Below are positions 32,890 to 40,661 of a stretch of 64,000 bases of DNA, piece by piece. Position 1 is the first letter of the stretch; each line of letters begins with the position of its first letter. This DNA comes from UBA4085 sp964556755 (GTDB lineage: Bacteria; Acidobacteriota; Aminicenantia; Aminicenantales; UBA4085), in NCBI GenBank assembly GCA_964556755.1, contig CAZKXI010000001.1, forward strand, positions 310,001 to 374,000, in the 5' to 3' direction. Both the position numbers and the translations under genes were made by a program. The notes below the pieces were generated by a model, which worked only from the letters and a program-made list of their open reading frames with translations, searched no databases and was not told where the DNA came from.

Positions 32890-34316
32890 CGGAGCCACCA
32901 GCTGATGAAGGTGGTCGCGGAGGTCGTCAGCTTGACCGGTCCGGCGACGAGCAGGCCGGAGACGAGCGAGAGGAAGGCCAGCAGCCCGACCACGAAGACC
33001 ATCGAGGGGGTCTTCTCGGGCGCCGGGGCCTTGGCCTCGCCCAGGAAGACCAGGGCGAAGGCCCGCAGGAGGTAGTACATGGTCAGGACGGCGGTGAAGA
33101 GGGCGATGGCGGCCAGAACCAGGCGGCCGCTCTGGACGGTGCCCATGATGACCATGAACTTGGAGAAGAAGCCGCCGAAGGGCGGGATGCCGATGACCGA
33201 GAGGGAGCACAGCAGGAAGGCCGCCCCCGTGACGGGCATCGTCTTCATCAGGCCGCCCATCTCGCGGATGTCCCGCTTGTGGGTGGCGTGGATGACGATC
33301 CCGGCGCACAGGAACAGCCCGGCCTTGGCCAGGCCGTGCATCAGGATGAACAGCCAGGCGCCGTTGACCCCGGTCGTGTTGGCCACCGAGAAGCCCAGGA
33401 AGATATAGCCGATCTGGGAGACCGTGGAGTAGGCCAGGAGGCGCTTGAAGTCGGTCTCGACAGTGGCCGCTCCGGCCGCGATCAGGCTCGAGGCGACGGC
33501 GATGATCGGCAGGGCTTCGGGCCAGGCGCCGGGCAGGCGGAAGCCGTAGAGGAAGAGCCGGGCGTAGGCGTAGACGCCGATCTTGACCAGGACCGCCGCG
33601 TGGAGCAGGGCCGTGACCGTGGTCGGGGCGATGCCGGCGTCGGGCAGCCAGGTGTGGAGCGGCACCGTGGCCGACTTGGAGAACAGCCCGAACAGGATCA
33701 GCAGGACCGCGCTGCCCGGGATGATGGCGCCCCGCATGGCCGTCAGGTCGAAGGTGCCCGTCTGCCCGTAGATCTGGATGAAGCCCAGCAGCATGACCAC
33801 GGCGCCGAAGAAGGTGATGAGGAAGGCCTTGTCGGCCTTGCGCACGTACTCCTTCAATCGGTAGAACCCGATCAGCCGCCAGCAGCAGACGGCGATGATC
33901 TCCCAGAACAGGTACAGGAAGATCAGGTTGCCCGAAAACACCAGCCCCATCATCGACCCGATGAAGAGGACCACCAGGAGGTAGTATTCGTTCTGGTTCT
34001 CCTCATGTCGGATGTACCCCAGGGAGTACAGGATGATCAGGAATCCGATAAACGAGGAGACGATGGACATGAAGATCGACAGGGGGTCGATCACCAGGAT
34101 GAAGTCCAGCCCGAGAACGAACTCCTTCCGCAGGATGGTCTCACTCCCGCCGAGCGCGGACGGGATCAGGAGCCAGGGCAGGAAGGCCGTGGCGCCGCCC
34201 AGGAGGACGGACCAGGCCGAGCGAGCCTTGTTCGAGATCAGGCCGGCCAGCGGGATCGTCAGCGAGCCAATGATCGGGACAAAGACCGTGAGCAGAGTGA
34301 TTGTCTCGATGTTCAT
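32886..34316 (-). CDS. Antiporter-like membrane subunit 1 (NuoM/MrpD-like), first gene of the hydrogenase operon
   Basis: The 476-aa protein has about 14 membrane segments with the family motifs YLFWEIIAVCCWRLIGF, LFGLFSKSATVPLHTWLPDAG and ETDFKRLLAYSTVSQIGY. I start it at the ATG at 34316 (MNIETITLL), because the longer TTG frame from 34358 overlaps the promoter. No ribosome site precedes this ATG, and the promoter lies only 12 bases upstream, so translation is probably leaderless. It ends in an ATGA overlap with the NuoL-like gene. Confidence 0.9.
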   Translation of the reverse strand: MNIETITLLTVFVPIIGSLTIPLAGLISNKARSAWSVLLGGATAFLPWLLIPSALGGSETILRKEFVLGLDFILVIDPLSIFMSIVSSFIGFLIILYSLGYIRHEENQNEYYLLVVLFIGSMMGLVFSGNLIFLYLFWEIIAVCCWRLIGFYRLKEYVRKADKAFLITFFGAVVMLLGFIQIYGQTGTFDLTAMRGAIIPGSAVLLILFGLFSKSATVPLHTWLPDAGIAPTTVTALLHAAVLVKIGVYAYARLFLYGFRLPGAWPEALPIIAVASSLIAAGAATVETDFKRLLAYSTVSQIGYIFLGFSVANTTGVNGAWLFILMHGLAKAGLFLCAGIVIHATHKRDIREMGGLMKTMPVTGAAFLLCSLSVIGIPPFGGFFSKFMVIMGTVQSGRLVLAAIALFTAVLTMYYLLRAFALVFLGEAKAPAPEKTPSMVFVVGLLAFLSLVSGLLVAGPVKLTTSATTFISWWLR

Positions 34317-34328
34317 TGGAGGACCGCA

Positions 34329-34358
34329 ACTATACTTTTCCGGGGGCGTTTTTGTCAA
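34329..34358 (-). promoter_or_regulatory. Near-consensus sigma-70 promoter of the hydrogenase operon
   Basis: On the minus strand TTGACA (34358-34353), an 18-base spacer and TATAGT (34334-34329) form a strong promoter. The expected start point is near 34322, only about 6 bases before the ATG at 34316. Upstream, at 34359-34414, are TTTTTCACAGG and GTTTTCACAGG, a direct repeat that could bind a regulator or DnaA. Confidence 0.75.
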
Positions 34359-34417
34359 GGATTTTTCACAGGCTTTTCAGGGGAAATCCTCAGCGTTTTC
34401 ACAGGTTTATCCCCAAG

Positions 34418-34578
34418 AGGGGCTCGGGCTGAAAGGGGTAAAACACGTTCGCGTCCCCGGCGAGGCCGCTCACTCCGGTCGGCTCGGTCGCTCCCATCCT
34501 CATCGGGTCGATTCCCCGATGAGGATGGACCCTGCCCGCTTCCTCGCCGATGGGTTTTACCCCTCTCATCCCTCGCCC
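34418..34578 (+). repeat. Interspersed structured repeat, copy 3
   Basis: The 161-bp element starts AGGGGCTCGGG and ends ATCCCTCGCCC. Outer stem AGGGGTAAAAC pairs perfectly with GTTTTACCCCT. The central hairpin pairs CCATCCTCATCGGG with CCCGATGAGGATGG. Compared with copy 2, paired bases have changed together. It fills much of the spacer between the hydrogenase promoter and the GNAT-like gene; the remaining bases to 34700 show nothing recognisable. Confidence 0.85.
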
Positions 34579-34712
34579 TGGATTGAGATCGACGTCTTCG
34601 GTTCATCCATCCGCGGACGCCTCGCTCGATCTGGCGACACCGCCCGCTTGATTTTGACTTTTCACCTGAAATAGAGGATAAAAAGGGCACTTTGAGCACG
34701 GAAGGAGCCCGC

Positions 34713-35837
34713 ATGAGCCTGGAAATCCGCGAAGTCTCCACCAAGAAGGACCGCAAGACCTTCCTGCTTCTCCCCGAGAAGCTCAACGCCGGCCGGCCGA
34801 ACTGGGTGCATCCGATCCTCTCGGACGACAAGAAGTACTTCGACCCCCGCAAGAACAAGGCCTTCGAGTACTGCGACGCGATCCTCCTGCTGGCCTTCCG
34901 GGACGGGCAGGCCGTCGGGCGGATCACGGGAATCATCAACCGCCGCTTCAACGAGCACCGCGGGGTCAAGCTGGCCCGCTTCGGCTTCGTCGAGTCGATC
35001 GAGGACCGCGAGGTCTTCGAAGCCCTCATCCGCCGGGTCGAGGCCTGGGCCAAGGCCAAGGGCATGGACCGGATCATCGGCCCCTACGGCTTCTCCGACC
35101 AGGACCCCGAGGGCTTCCTCATCGAGGGCTTCGAGAACCGGGCCACCATCGCCACCTACTACAACCCCGAGTGGATGCCGGCCGCGACCGAGGCCCTGGG
35201 CTACGGCGTCGACATGAACTACTTCGTCTACAAGGTCGACGTGCCCAAGCAGATGCCCGAGCTGTACAAGAAGATCTACGAGCGGATCATGCGCCGGGGC
35301 AGCTTCCAGCTGCTGGAATTCCGCCGCAAGAAGGACATCAAGCCCTGGATCATCCCCATCCTCAGCCTGATGAACGAGTGCTACATGGCCTCCAACATCT
35401 ACGGCTACGCCCCGCTGGGGGAGAAGGAGATGAAGGACCTGGCGGCCAAGTACCTGCCGGTGCTCGACCCCCGCTTCGTCAAGGCCGTCCTCAAGGACGG
35501 CGAGCCGGCCTCCTTCATCATCGCCATACCCGACATGACGGCCGGCATCCAGAAGTGCCGCGGCCGCCTCTGGCCCCTCGGCTTTCTCCACGTCCTGCGC
35601 TCGACCAAGACGACCAAGCAGCTCGATCTCCTGCTGGGGGCCATCAAGGAGAAGTACCGCGGCTTCGGCCTGGACGCCCTGATGGGCTTCCGCATCCTGG
35701 AGGAGGCCTGGGGGGCCGGCTACGAGTACATGGACACCCACCACGAGATGGAGGCCAACGTCAAGGTCCGGGCCGAGATGGAGCGGATGGGCGGCAAGAT
35801 CTATAAGAGGTTCCGGGTCTACACCAAGAGCCTCTGA
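34713..35837 (+). CDS. GNAT-like acyltransferase family protein, unknown substrate
   Basis: The 374-aa protein starts at the ATG at 34713, with AGGAG seven bases upstream. The C-terminal part has a GNAT-like acetyl-CoA pattern (IKEKYRGFGLDALMGFRILEEAW, then EANVKVRAEMERMGGKIYKRFRVY). The N-terminal half (LLLPEKLNAGRPNWVHPI, IGPYGFSDQDPEGFLIEGF) matches a conserved hypothetical group often annotated as N-acetyltransferase-like in Bacteroidota and related bacteria. It may act on a cell-envelope or small-molecule amine. No neighbour suggests a partner. Confidence 0.7.
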   Translation: MSLEIREVSTKKDRKTFLLLPEKLNAGRPNWVHPILSDDKKYFDPRKNKAFEYCDAILLLAFRDGQAVGRITGIINRRFNEHRGVKLARFGFVESIEDREVFEALIRRVEAWAKAKGMDRIIGPYGFSDQDPEGFLIEGFENRATIATYYNPEWMPAATEALGYGVDMNYFVYKVDVPKQMPELYKKIYERIMRRGSFQLLEFRRKKDIKPWIIPILSLMNECYMASNIYGYAPLGEKEMKDLAAKYLPVLDPRFVKAVLKDGEPASFIIAIPDMTAGIQKCRGRLWPLGFLHVLRSTKTTKQLDLLLGAIKEKYRGFGLDALMGFRILEEAWGAGYEYMDTHHEMEANVKVRAEMERMGGKIYKRFRVYTKSL

Positions 35838-35844
35838 CCCGGGC

Positions 35845-36759
35845 TCACCACTTCTTCAGCTTGCCCAGGATGAGGAAGCCGAGGCTGGAGACCGCGGCCA
35901 GCCCGAGGATGATCCAGAAGGCGTAGGGCAGCTTCGACAGCGGGATGCCCACGTTCATGGAGAAGGCCGAGACGACGAAGGTCGGGACCATGATGGCCAG
36001 GGTGATCATGTTGAGCGTCTTCATCAGGACGTTCAGGTTGTTGCCGACGATGGTCCCCCGGGCGTCCATCAGGCCGGTCAGAATGTTGGAGTAGATCTCG
36101 GCCTGCTTCAGGCACTGGGCGTTCTCGACGGTGATGTCGTCGAGCAGCTCCAGCGACTCCCCCACCAGCCCGATCTTGGCCGCGTTGTGCTTGATCTTCT
36201 CGATCAGCATGCCGTTGGAGGTGATGGCGTTGAGGTAGTAGACCAGGCTCTTCTCCAGGGTGAAGAGGTTGATCAGGTAGCGGTTCTCCATGGCCTTGTT
36301 GATCTTGTGCTCCAGCTCGTCGGAGATGCGGTTGATGATCTTGAGGTGCTCCAGGAAGTGGTAGATGGAGCGGTAGATGAGCTTCAGCATGATGTCGGTC
36401 AAGGCCGTCGTGCGGGCGAAGATCTTGCCCTCGAAGGGGATGAGGTCCTCGTTCAGCAGGACGATCAGCCGGTCCTTGAACAGGAACAGGCCGCAGGAGG
36501 AGACCCGGAAGTGGAGGTAATCGTCGGCCGTGTAGGTCTTGGGCCGCTTGTAGATCAGGGCGATGTGCTCCGGCTCGAACTCGATGCGCGAAAGCTCGTC
36601 GGGGTCGAGGGCCGAAGCCAGGGTGTGCTCGTCGAGCTTGAGCTCGTCGATGAGGTAGCGCTTCTCCTCGTCGCTGGGGCCGACGTAGAGCAGGATGGGG
36701 GCCCCGGCCTGGGATGTCTCCTCGATGCGCCCGTCGCTGATCTGGAATCTTCTGAGCAT
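35845..36759 (-). CDS. CorA-family divalent-cation transporter with variant SMN motif
   Basis: The 304-aa protein has the CorA arrangement: a cytoplasmic alpha/beta domain, a long helical region (about 120-235, with many charged repeats such as ENRYLINLFTLEKSLVYYLNAI), and two C-terminal membrane helices (ITLAIMVPTFVVSAF and FWIILGLAAVSSLGFLI). The signature at the pore entrance, normally GMN, reads SMN (SAFSMNVGIP). The ATG at 36759 has GGAGG nine bases upstream. Its gene converges with the GNAT-like gene (7-base gap). Substrate could be magnesium or another metal. Confidence 0.85.
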   Translation of the reverse strand: MLRRFQISDGRIEETSQAGAPILLYVGPSDEEKRYLIDELKLDEHTLASALDPDELSRIEFEPEHIALIYKRPKTYTADDYLHFRVSSCGLFLFKDRLIVLLNEDLIPFEGKIFARTTALTDIMLKLIYRSIYHFLEHLKIINRISDELEHKINKAMENRYLINLFTLEKSLVYYLNAITSNGMLIEKIKHNAAKIGLVGESLELLDDITVENAQCLKQAEIYSNILTGLMDARGTIVGNNLNVLMKTLNMITLAIMVPTFVVSAFSMNVGIPLSKLPYAFWIILGLAAVSSLGFLILGKLKKW

Positions 36760-36863
36760 TCCCGTCTCCTCCCCGGGGGAATGGGCGGCGACCGAGCGCG
36801 CCGCCGCCGGCCATTCTGTCACAGGTCGGCCCGGAATACCAGACGCCTCCCGAATTTATAGGG

Positions 36864-39551
36864 CTATTTACAGTCGGCCCAGCTGGAGCCCCAGCCGAGC
36901 GAGACGTCCAGCGGCACGCGAAGCTCGCAGACCCCGTCCAAGACGCGGGTCATGGCCTCCCGGACCAGGCCGTCCATCTCGTCCCGCTCCCCCGGCGGGA
37001 CCTCGAAGACGAGCTCGTCGTGGACCTGGAGGATCATCCGCGAGCTCAAGCCGCGCCGCCCGATCTCCCGCCGCACGTCGATCATGGCCTTCTTCATCAG
37101 GTCGGCCGCCGAGCCCTGGATCGGGGTGTTGAGGGCGATGCGGCGCCCGGCCTCGCGCGAGGGCCGGTCGGCCGCCCGCAGCTCCGGCACCTGACGCTTG
37201 CGCCCGAACAGGGTCACGGCCGAGCCGTCCCGGCGGGCCCGCTCGACTTCGCGGTCCAGGAAGGCCTTGACGCCGGGGTAGGTGGCCTCGTAGGCGTCGA
37301 TGAACTTCTGGGCCTCGCCGGCCGATGTCTCCAGCTGCTTGGCCAGGGAGAAGGCCGACGTGCCGTAGACCACGCTGAAGTTGATGATCTTGGCCCGGTG
37401 CCGGGCCTCGTCCCGGAACAGCCCCGCCTGGGCCCCGAAGACCCGGTCGGCTGTCTCCTGGTGGATGTCGCCGCCGCGCCGGAAGGTCTCGACCAGGCCG
37501 GGATCGCCGGACATGTGGGCCAGGACCCGCAGCTCGATCTGGGAGTAGTCGGCCGCCAGCAGCAGCCGGCCCGGCTCCGGGATGAAGGCCCGCCGGAAGA
37601 GCGCCCCCATCTCGCCGCGGGCCGGGATGTTCTGCAGGTTGGGATCGGAGCTCGACAGCCGGCCGGTCGCCGCCACGGTCTGGTTGTAGGAGGTGTGGAT
37701 CCGGCCGTCGGCGGGGTCGACCAGCAGCGGCAGGGCCTCGGCGTAGGTCGACTTGAGCTTGCTGATCTGGCGGAACTCGACGATGCGGCGGACGATGGGG
37801 TGCTTGTCGGCCATGTCCTCCAGAACGTCGATGGCGGTCGACGGACCCCCGGTGGCCCGGGTCTTGCGGGCCGCCGGCAGGCCGAGCTTGTGGAACAGGA
37901 CGTCGGCCAGCTGCCGGGGTGAGTTGATGTTGAAGGCCTGGCCGGCCGCGGCGTGGATCTCCGCCTCCAGGCGGCGGAGATCGGCCTGCATCTCGGCCGC
38001 CAGCCCGCGCAGCGCCCCGGCGTCGATGAGGACGCCCGTCCTCTCCATCTCGGCCAGGATGCCGATCAGCGGCTGCTCCAGGTCGCGGTAGACCCGGCCC
38101 AGCCCCTCCGCCTCGACCCGGGGCCACAGCTTCCGGCTCAGCTCCAGGGCGAAGTCGGCGTCCTGGCAGGCGTAGGGCCCGACCTTGTCCACCGGCGCCA
38201 GGTCCATGGTGATCGCGCTCTTGCCCTTGCCCGCGACGTCCTGGAAGGGGATCGAGGCTTCTCCGAGATAATCCAGGGCCAGCCGGTCCAGGCTGTGCTT
38301 GCCCCAGTTCGGCTCCAAGAGATACGACAGGACCATGGTGTCCAGGTCCAGGCCCCGCAGCCGGATCCCCTCCCGCTCCAGCACGATCAGGTCGTACTTG
38401 ATGTTCTGGCCGATCTTGCGGATGGCCGGATCCTCCAGGACGCCGCGGACGATGTCCAGGGCCCGCTCGGCCGGGATCTGTTCCGGCGCCCCCATGCCGC
38501 GGTGGCGGAGCGGCACGTAGCAGGCCCGGCCCGGCTCGACCGACAGCGAAAAGCCGACCAGCCTGGCCCGGGTGGGAGAGACGTTGTCGGTCTCGGTGTC
38601 GACGGCCACCGCGCCCGCCTCTCGGATCCGCTCCACCCAGCCCCGCAGGACCGCTTCGTCCAGCACCGTCTCGTAGGCCCGGGCCGAGGGCTTGGCCGGG
38701 GCCGCGTACTCCGCCAGCAGCGAGCCGAAGCCCAGCTCCTTGAACAGCCCGGCCAGGGCCTCGCGGTCCGGCTCCTCGATCCTCAGCGCCTCCGGATCGA
38801 GCTCGATATCCAGGCCCTTCTCGATGACGGCCAGCCGGCGGCTCAGGGCCAGCTTGTCGGCGTTGTCCCGGATGGCCGCCCGGACGCGCCCGTTCTTGAC
38901 CCTGTCCAGGCCCGCCAGCAGGGCGTCCAGCGAGCCGAACTCGGCGATGAGGCCCTTGGCCGTCTTCTCCCCGACCCCGGGCACGCCGGGGATGTTGTCG
39001 GTGGGGTCGCCCCACAGCGAGAGCACGTCCGCCACCTGCTCCGGCCCCACCCCGAAGTGCTCGCGGACCTTGGCCGCGTCCAGAAGGAGGTCCTTGCCCG
39101 GGTTGAAGATGGACGTCGAATCGTCGACGACCTGAAAGAGGTCCTTGTCGGTCGTGACGATCACGCTCCGGATGCCCCGGGCCGCGGCCTTCGAGGCCAA
39201 GCTGGCCAGGACGTCGTCGGCTTCGTAGCGCCGGTTCTCGTAGACCGGGATGCGGAAGGCCGCCAGGACCTCCTTCAGGCGGGGCAGCTGGGCGGCCAGG
39301 TCGTCGGGCATGGGCTTGCGCTGGGCCTTGTATTCCTCGTAGAGCTCGTGGCGGAAGGTCGGGCCGGCGGTGTCGAAGACGATCCCCAGCAGGTCGGGCT
39401 TGGCCTCGTCGATGATCTTGCGCAGGGAGGTGACGAAGCCGTAGATGGCGTTGGTCGGGAAGCCCTTGGCATTGGCAAGGCCGCGGATGGCGTAGAAAGA
39501 GCGGTAGGCGAGGGCCGTTCCGTCCACCAGGTAGAGCGTGCGGCCGCTCAT
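36864..39551 (-). CDS. polA: DNA polymerase I
   Basis: Pol I removes RNA primers and fills gaps. The 895-aa protein has all three domains: the N-terminal 5'-3' exonuclease (YLVDGTALAYRSFYAI, VVTTDKDLFQVV-like core, GDPTDNIPGVPGVGEKTA), a 3'-5' exonuclease that looks active (VDTETDN, GQNIKYD, YACQDAD), and the family A polymerase (LLAADYSQIELRVLAH, NFSVVYGTSAF, ILQVHDELVFEVP). The ATG at 39551 overlaps the stop of a small upstream gene as ATGA. Confidence 0.96.
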   Translation of the reverse strand: MSGRTLYLVDGTALAYRSFYAIRGLANAKGFPTNAIYGFVTSLRKIIDEAKPDLLGIVFDTAGPTFRHELYEEYKAQRKPMPDDLAAQLPRLKEVLAAFRIPVYENRRYEADDVLASLASKAAARGIRSVIVTTDKDLFQVVDDSTSIFNPGKDLLLDAAKVREHFGVGPEQVADVLSLWGDPTDNIPGVPGVGEKTAKGLIAEFGSLDALLAGLDRVKNGRVRAAIRDNADKLALSRRLAVIEKGLDIELDPEALRIEEPDREALAGLFKELGFGSLLAEYAAPAKPSARAYETVLDEAVLRGWVERIREAGAVAVDTETDNVSPTRARLVGFSLSVEPGRACYVPLRHRGMGAPEQIPAERALDIVRGVLEDPAIRKIGQNIKYDLIVLEREGIRLRGLDLDTMVLSYLLEPNWGKHSLDRLALDYLGEASIPFQDVAGKGKSAITMDLAPVDKVGPYACQDADFALELSRKLWPRVEAEGLGRVYRDLEQPLIGILAEMERTGVLIDAGALRGLAAEMQADLRRLEAEIHAAAGQAFNINSPRQLADVLFHKLGLPAARKTRATGGPSTAIDVLEDMADKHPIVRRIVEFRQISKLKSTYAEALPLLVDPADGRIHTSYNQTVAATGRLSSSDPNLQNIPARGEMGALFRRAFIPEPGRLLLAADYSQIELRVLAHMSGDPGLVETFRRGGDIHQETADRVFGAQAGLFRDEARHRAKIINFSVVYGTSAFSLAKQLETSAGEAQKFIDAYEATYPGVKAFLDREVERARRDGSAVTLFGRKRQVPELRAADRPSREAGRRIALNTPIQGSAADLMKKAMIDVRREIGRRGLSSRMILQVHDELVFEVPPGERDEMDGLVREAMTRVLDGVCELRVPLDVSLGWGSSWADCK

Positions 39552-39814
39552 CGGCCGGGCCCGGGGATGCGGTCGTCGATCCGGCCGGCGGCGATCTCGT
39601 CCAGGACGGCCCGATGCGCGTCGGCCATGAGCTTGTCCAGCCGGCCGGGGCCGGCCACGGCGCGGCCGGCGGAGATCGGCGCCTTGCGCGAAAAGATCAG
39701 GCGACCGGACCCGTAGACGAGGGTTTCGATATAACTTGAGACCCCGGCGACATCCTGCGTCTGGACGATCAGGGTCGCGCCCTTGCGATCGACCCTGGAG
39801 CTGATCCCTTTCAT
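39548..39814 (-). CDS. Conserved-looking hypothetical protein upstream of polA
   Basis: The 88-aa product starts at the ATG at 39814 (MKGISSRVDRKGATLIVQTQDV). It is predicted to be soluble and beta-rich, with SSYIETLVYGSGRLIFSRKAPI in the middle and a helical tail (LDKLMADAHRAVLDEIAAG). It overlaps polA by four bases, so translation is probably coupled. I do not recognise a named family, but the pattern looks like a real conserved protein and not a chance frame. Confidence 0.6.
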   Translation of the reverse strand: MKGISSRVDRKGATLIVQTQDVAGVSSYIETLVYGSGRLIFSRKAPISAGRAVAGPGRLDKLMADAHRAVLDEIAAGRIDDRIPGPGR

Positions 39815-39877
39815 GGCCCGAATTATAGGGGCCCGGCCCGCCTGATACAAGCTCTTTCCCCGCCCGGCCGTCCTCGA

Positions 39878-39905
39878 TTGACATTCCGGGCTGAATTGGT
39901 ATAAT
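39878..39905 (+). promoter_or_regulatory. Strong promoter of the yceD-rpmF operon
   Basis: TTGACA (39878-39883), a 16-base spacer and a perfect TATAAT (39900-39905) preceded by TGG (extended -10) lie 22 bases before the ATG at 39928. AAGGAC acts as the ribosome site. Confidence 0.85.
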
Positions 39906-39927
39906 AGCCAGACCTCAAAGGACCCAA

Positions 39928-40449
39928 ATGATGGTTATTGATATAGATAGACTGCCGAGAGACGGCCTGACCGTCAGCCGGAACTTCGACTTTCCGAGTC
40001 TGGAGCTGGTCGACGAGGACGCCGTCTTCCTCGAGCCCGTCCACGCCGAGATGACGGTCAAACGGGTCGGGGACGAGGTCTGGATCACGGGCCGCGTCAC
40101 GACCCGCCTGAGCTTCGTCTGCAGCCGCTGCCTGGCGCCCTTCGAGTTTCCGGTCGACTCCCGGTTCGACCTGGTCTATCTGCCCGAGGACGTCCATGAC
40201 CTCAAGGACGAGCTCGACGACGAGGATTGCGACACGCTCTTCTACCGCGGGCACCAGATCGATCTCCGGGACGTGGCCCTGGAGCAGCTGAACCTGACCT
40301 TTCCGGCCAAGCCGCTGTGCTCCGAGTCCTGCGAAGGCATCTGCGCCGTCTGCGGCAAGGTCCGCAAGGACGGCGAGTGCGGCTGCCTGGTCGAGGAGTT
40401 CAACGGCCGCCTGGACAAGCTCAAAACTCTCATGAAAGACAAGAGATAG
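39928..40449 (+). CDS. yceD: DUF177 / YceD-family protein (large-ribosome-RNA accumulation)
   Basis: The 173-aa protein has the DUF177 pattern VTTRLSFVCSRCLAPFEFPVD (CxxC near 70) and the C-terminal CSESCEGICAVCG...CGC cluster. In plants and bacteria YceD proteins are needed for normal 23S rRNA levels. The gene is directly followed by rpmF (4-base gap), its usual neighbour. A strong promoter precedes it. Confidence 0.9.
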   Translation: MMVIDIDRLPRDGLTVSRNFDFPSLELVDEDAVFLEPVHAEMTVKRVGDEVWITGRVTTRLSFVCSRCLAPFEFPVDSRFDLVYLPEDVHDLKDELDDEDCDTLFYRGHQIDLRDVALEQLNLTFPAKPLCSESCEGICAVCGKVRKDGECGCLVEEFNGRLDKLKTLMKDKR

Positions 40450-40453
40450 GCCC

Positions 40454-40636
40454 ATGCCCAACCCCAAACGCCGACATTCCCATTCCCGCAAGGGGCGCCG
40501 CCGCGCCCACGACGGGCTGACCATCCCGTCGTTCTCGTCCTGCTCGAACTGCGGCACGCCGAAGCTCCCGCACAAGGCCTGTCCCGAGTGCGGCTACCAT
40601 CGCGGCCGCCAGGTCGTCAAGGCTGCGGCGGATTGA
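40454..40636 (+). CDS. rpmF: 50S ribosomal protein L32
   Basis: This 60-aa protein begins MPNPKRRHSHSRKGRRRAHD and contains the L32 zinc ribbon CSNCGTPKLPHKACPECGYHRGR (CxxC...CxxC). It follows yceD, the standard pairing. In many bacteria plsX, fabH and fabD come next; here fabG follows directly. Confidence 0.97.
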   Translation: MPNPKRRHSHSRKGRRRAHDGLTIPSFSSCSNCGTPKLPHKACPECGYHRGRQVVKAAAD

Positions 40637-40661
40637 TCCCTCCGCGCATGGGCTTGCGCGC

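Noticed and set aside
29956..33075. Plus-strand frame of about 1040 codons opposite the hydrogenase membrane genes
   Set aside because: Antisense to three strongly recognised antiporter-like subunits and rich in Gln/Asp/Gly, typical of an opposite-strand shadow.
32889..33309. Extending the NuoL-like gene to an upstream start
   Set aside because: The extra 140 codons are an out-of-frame reading of the previous gene; the ATG at 32889 overlaps the previous stop and begins a normal membrane segment.
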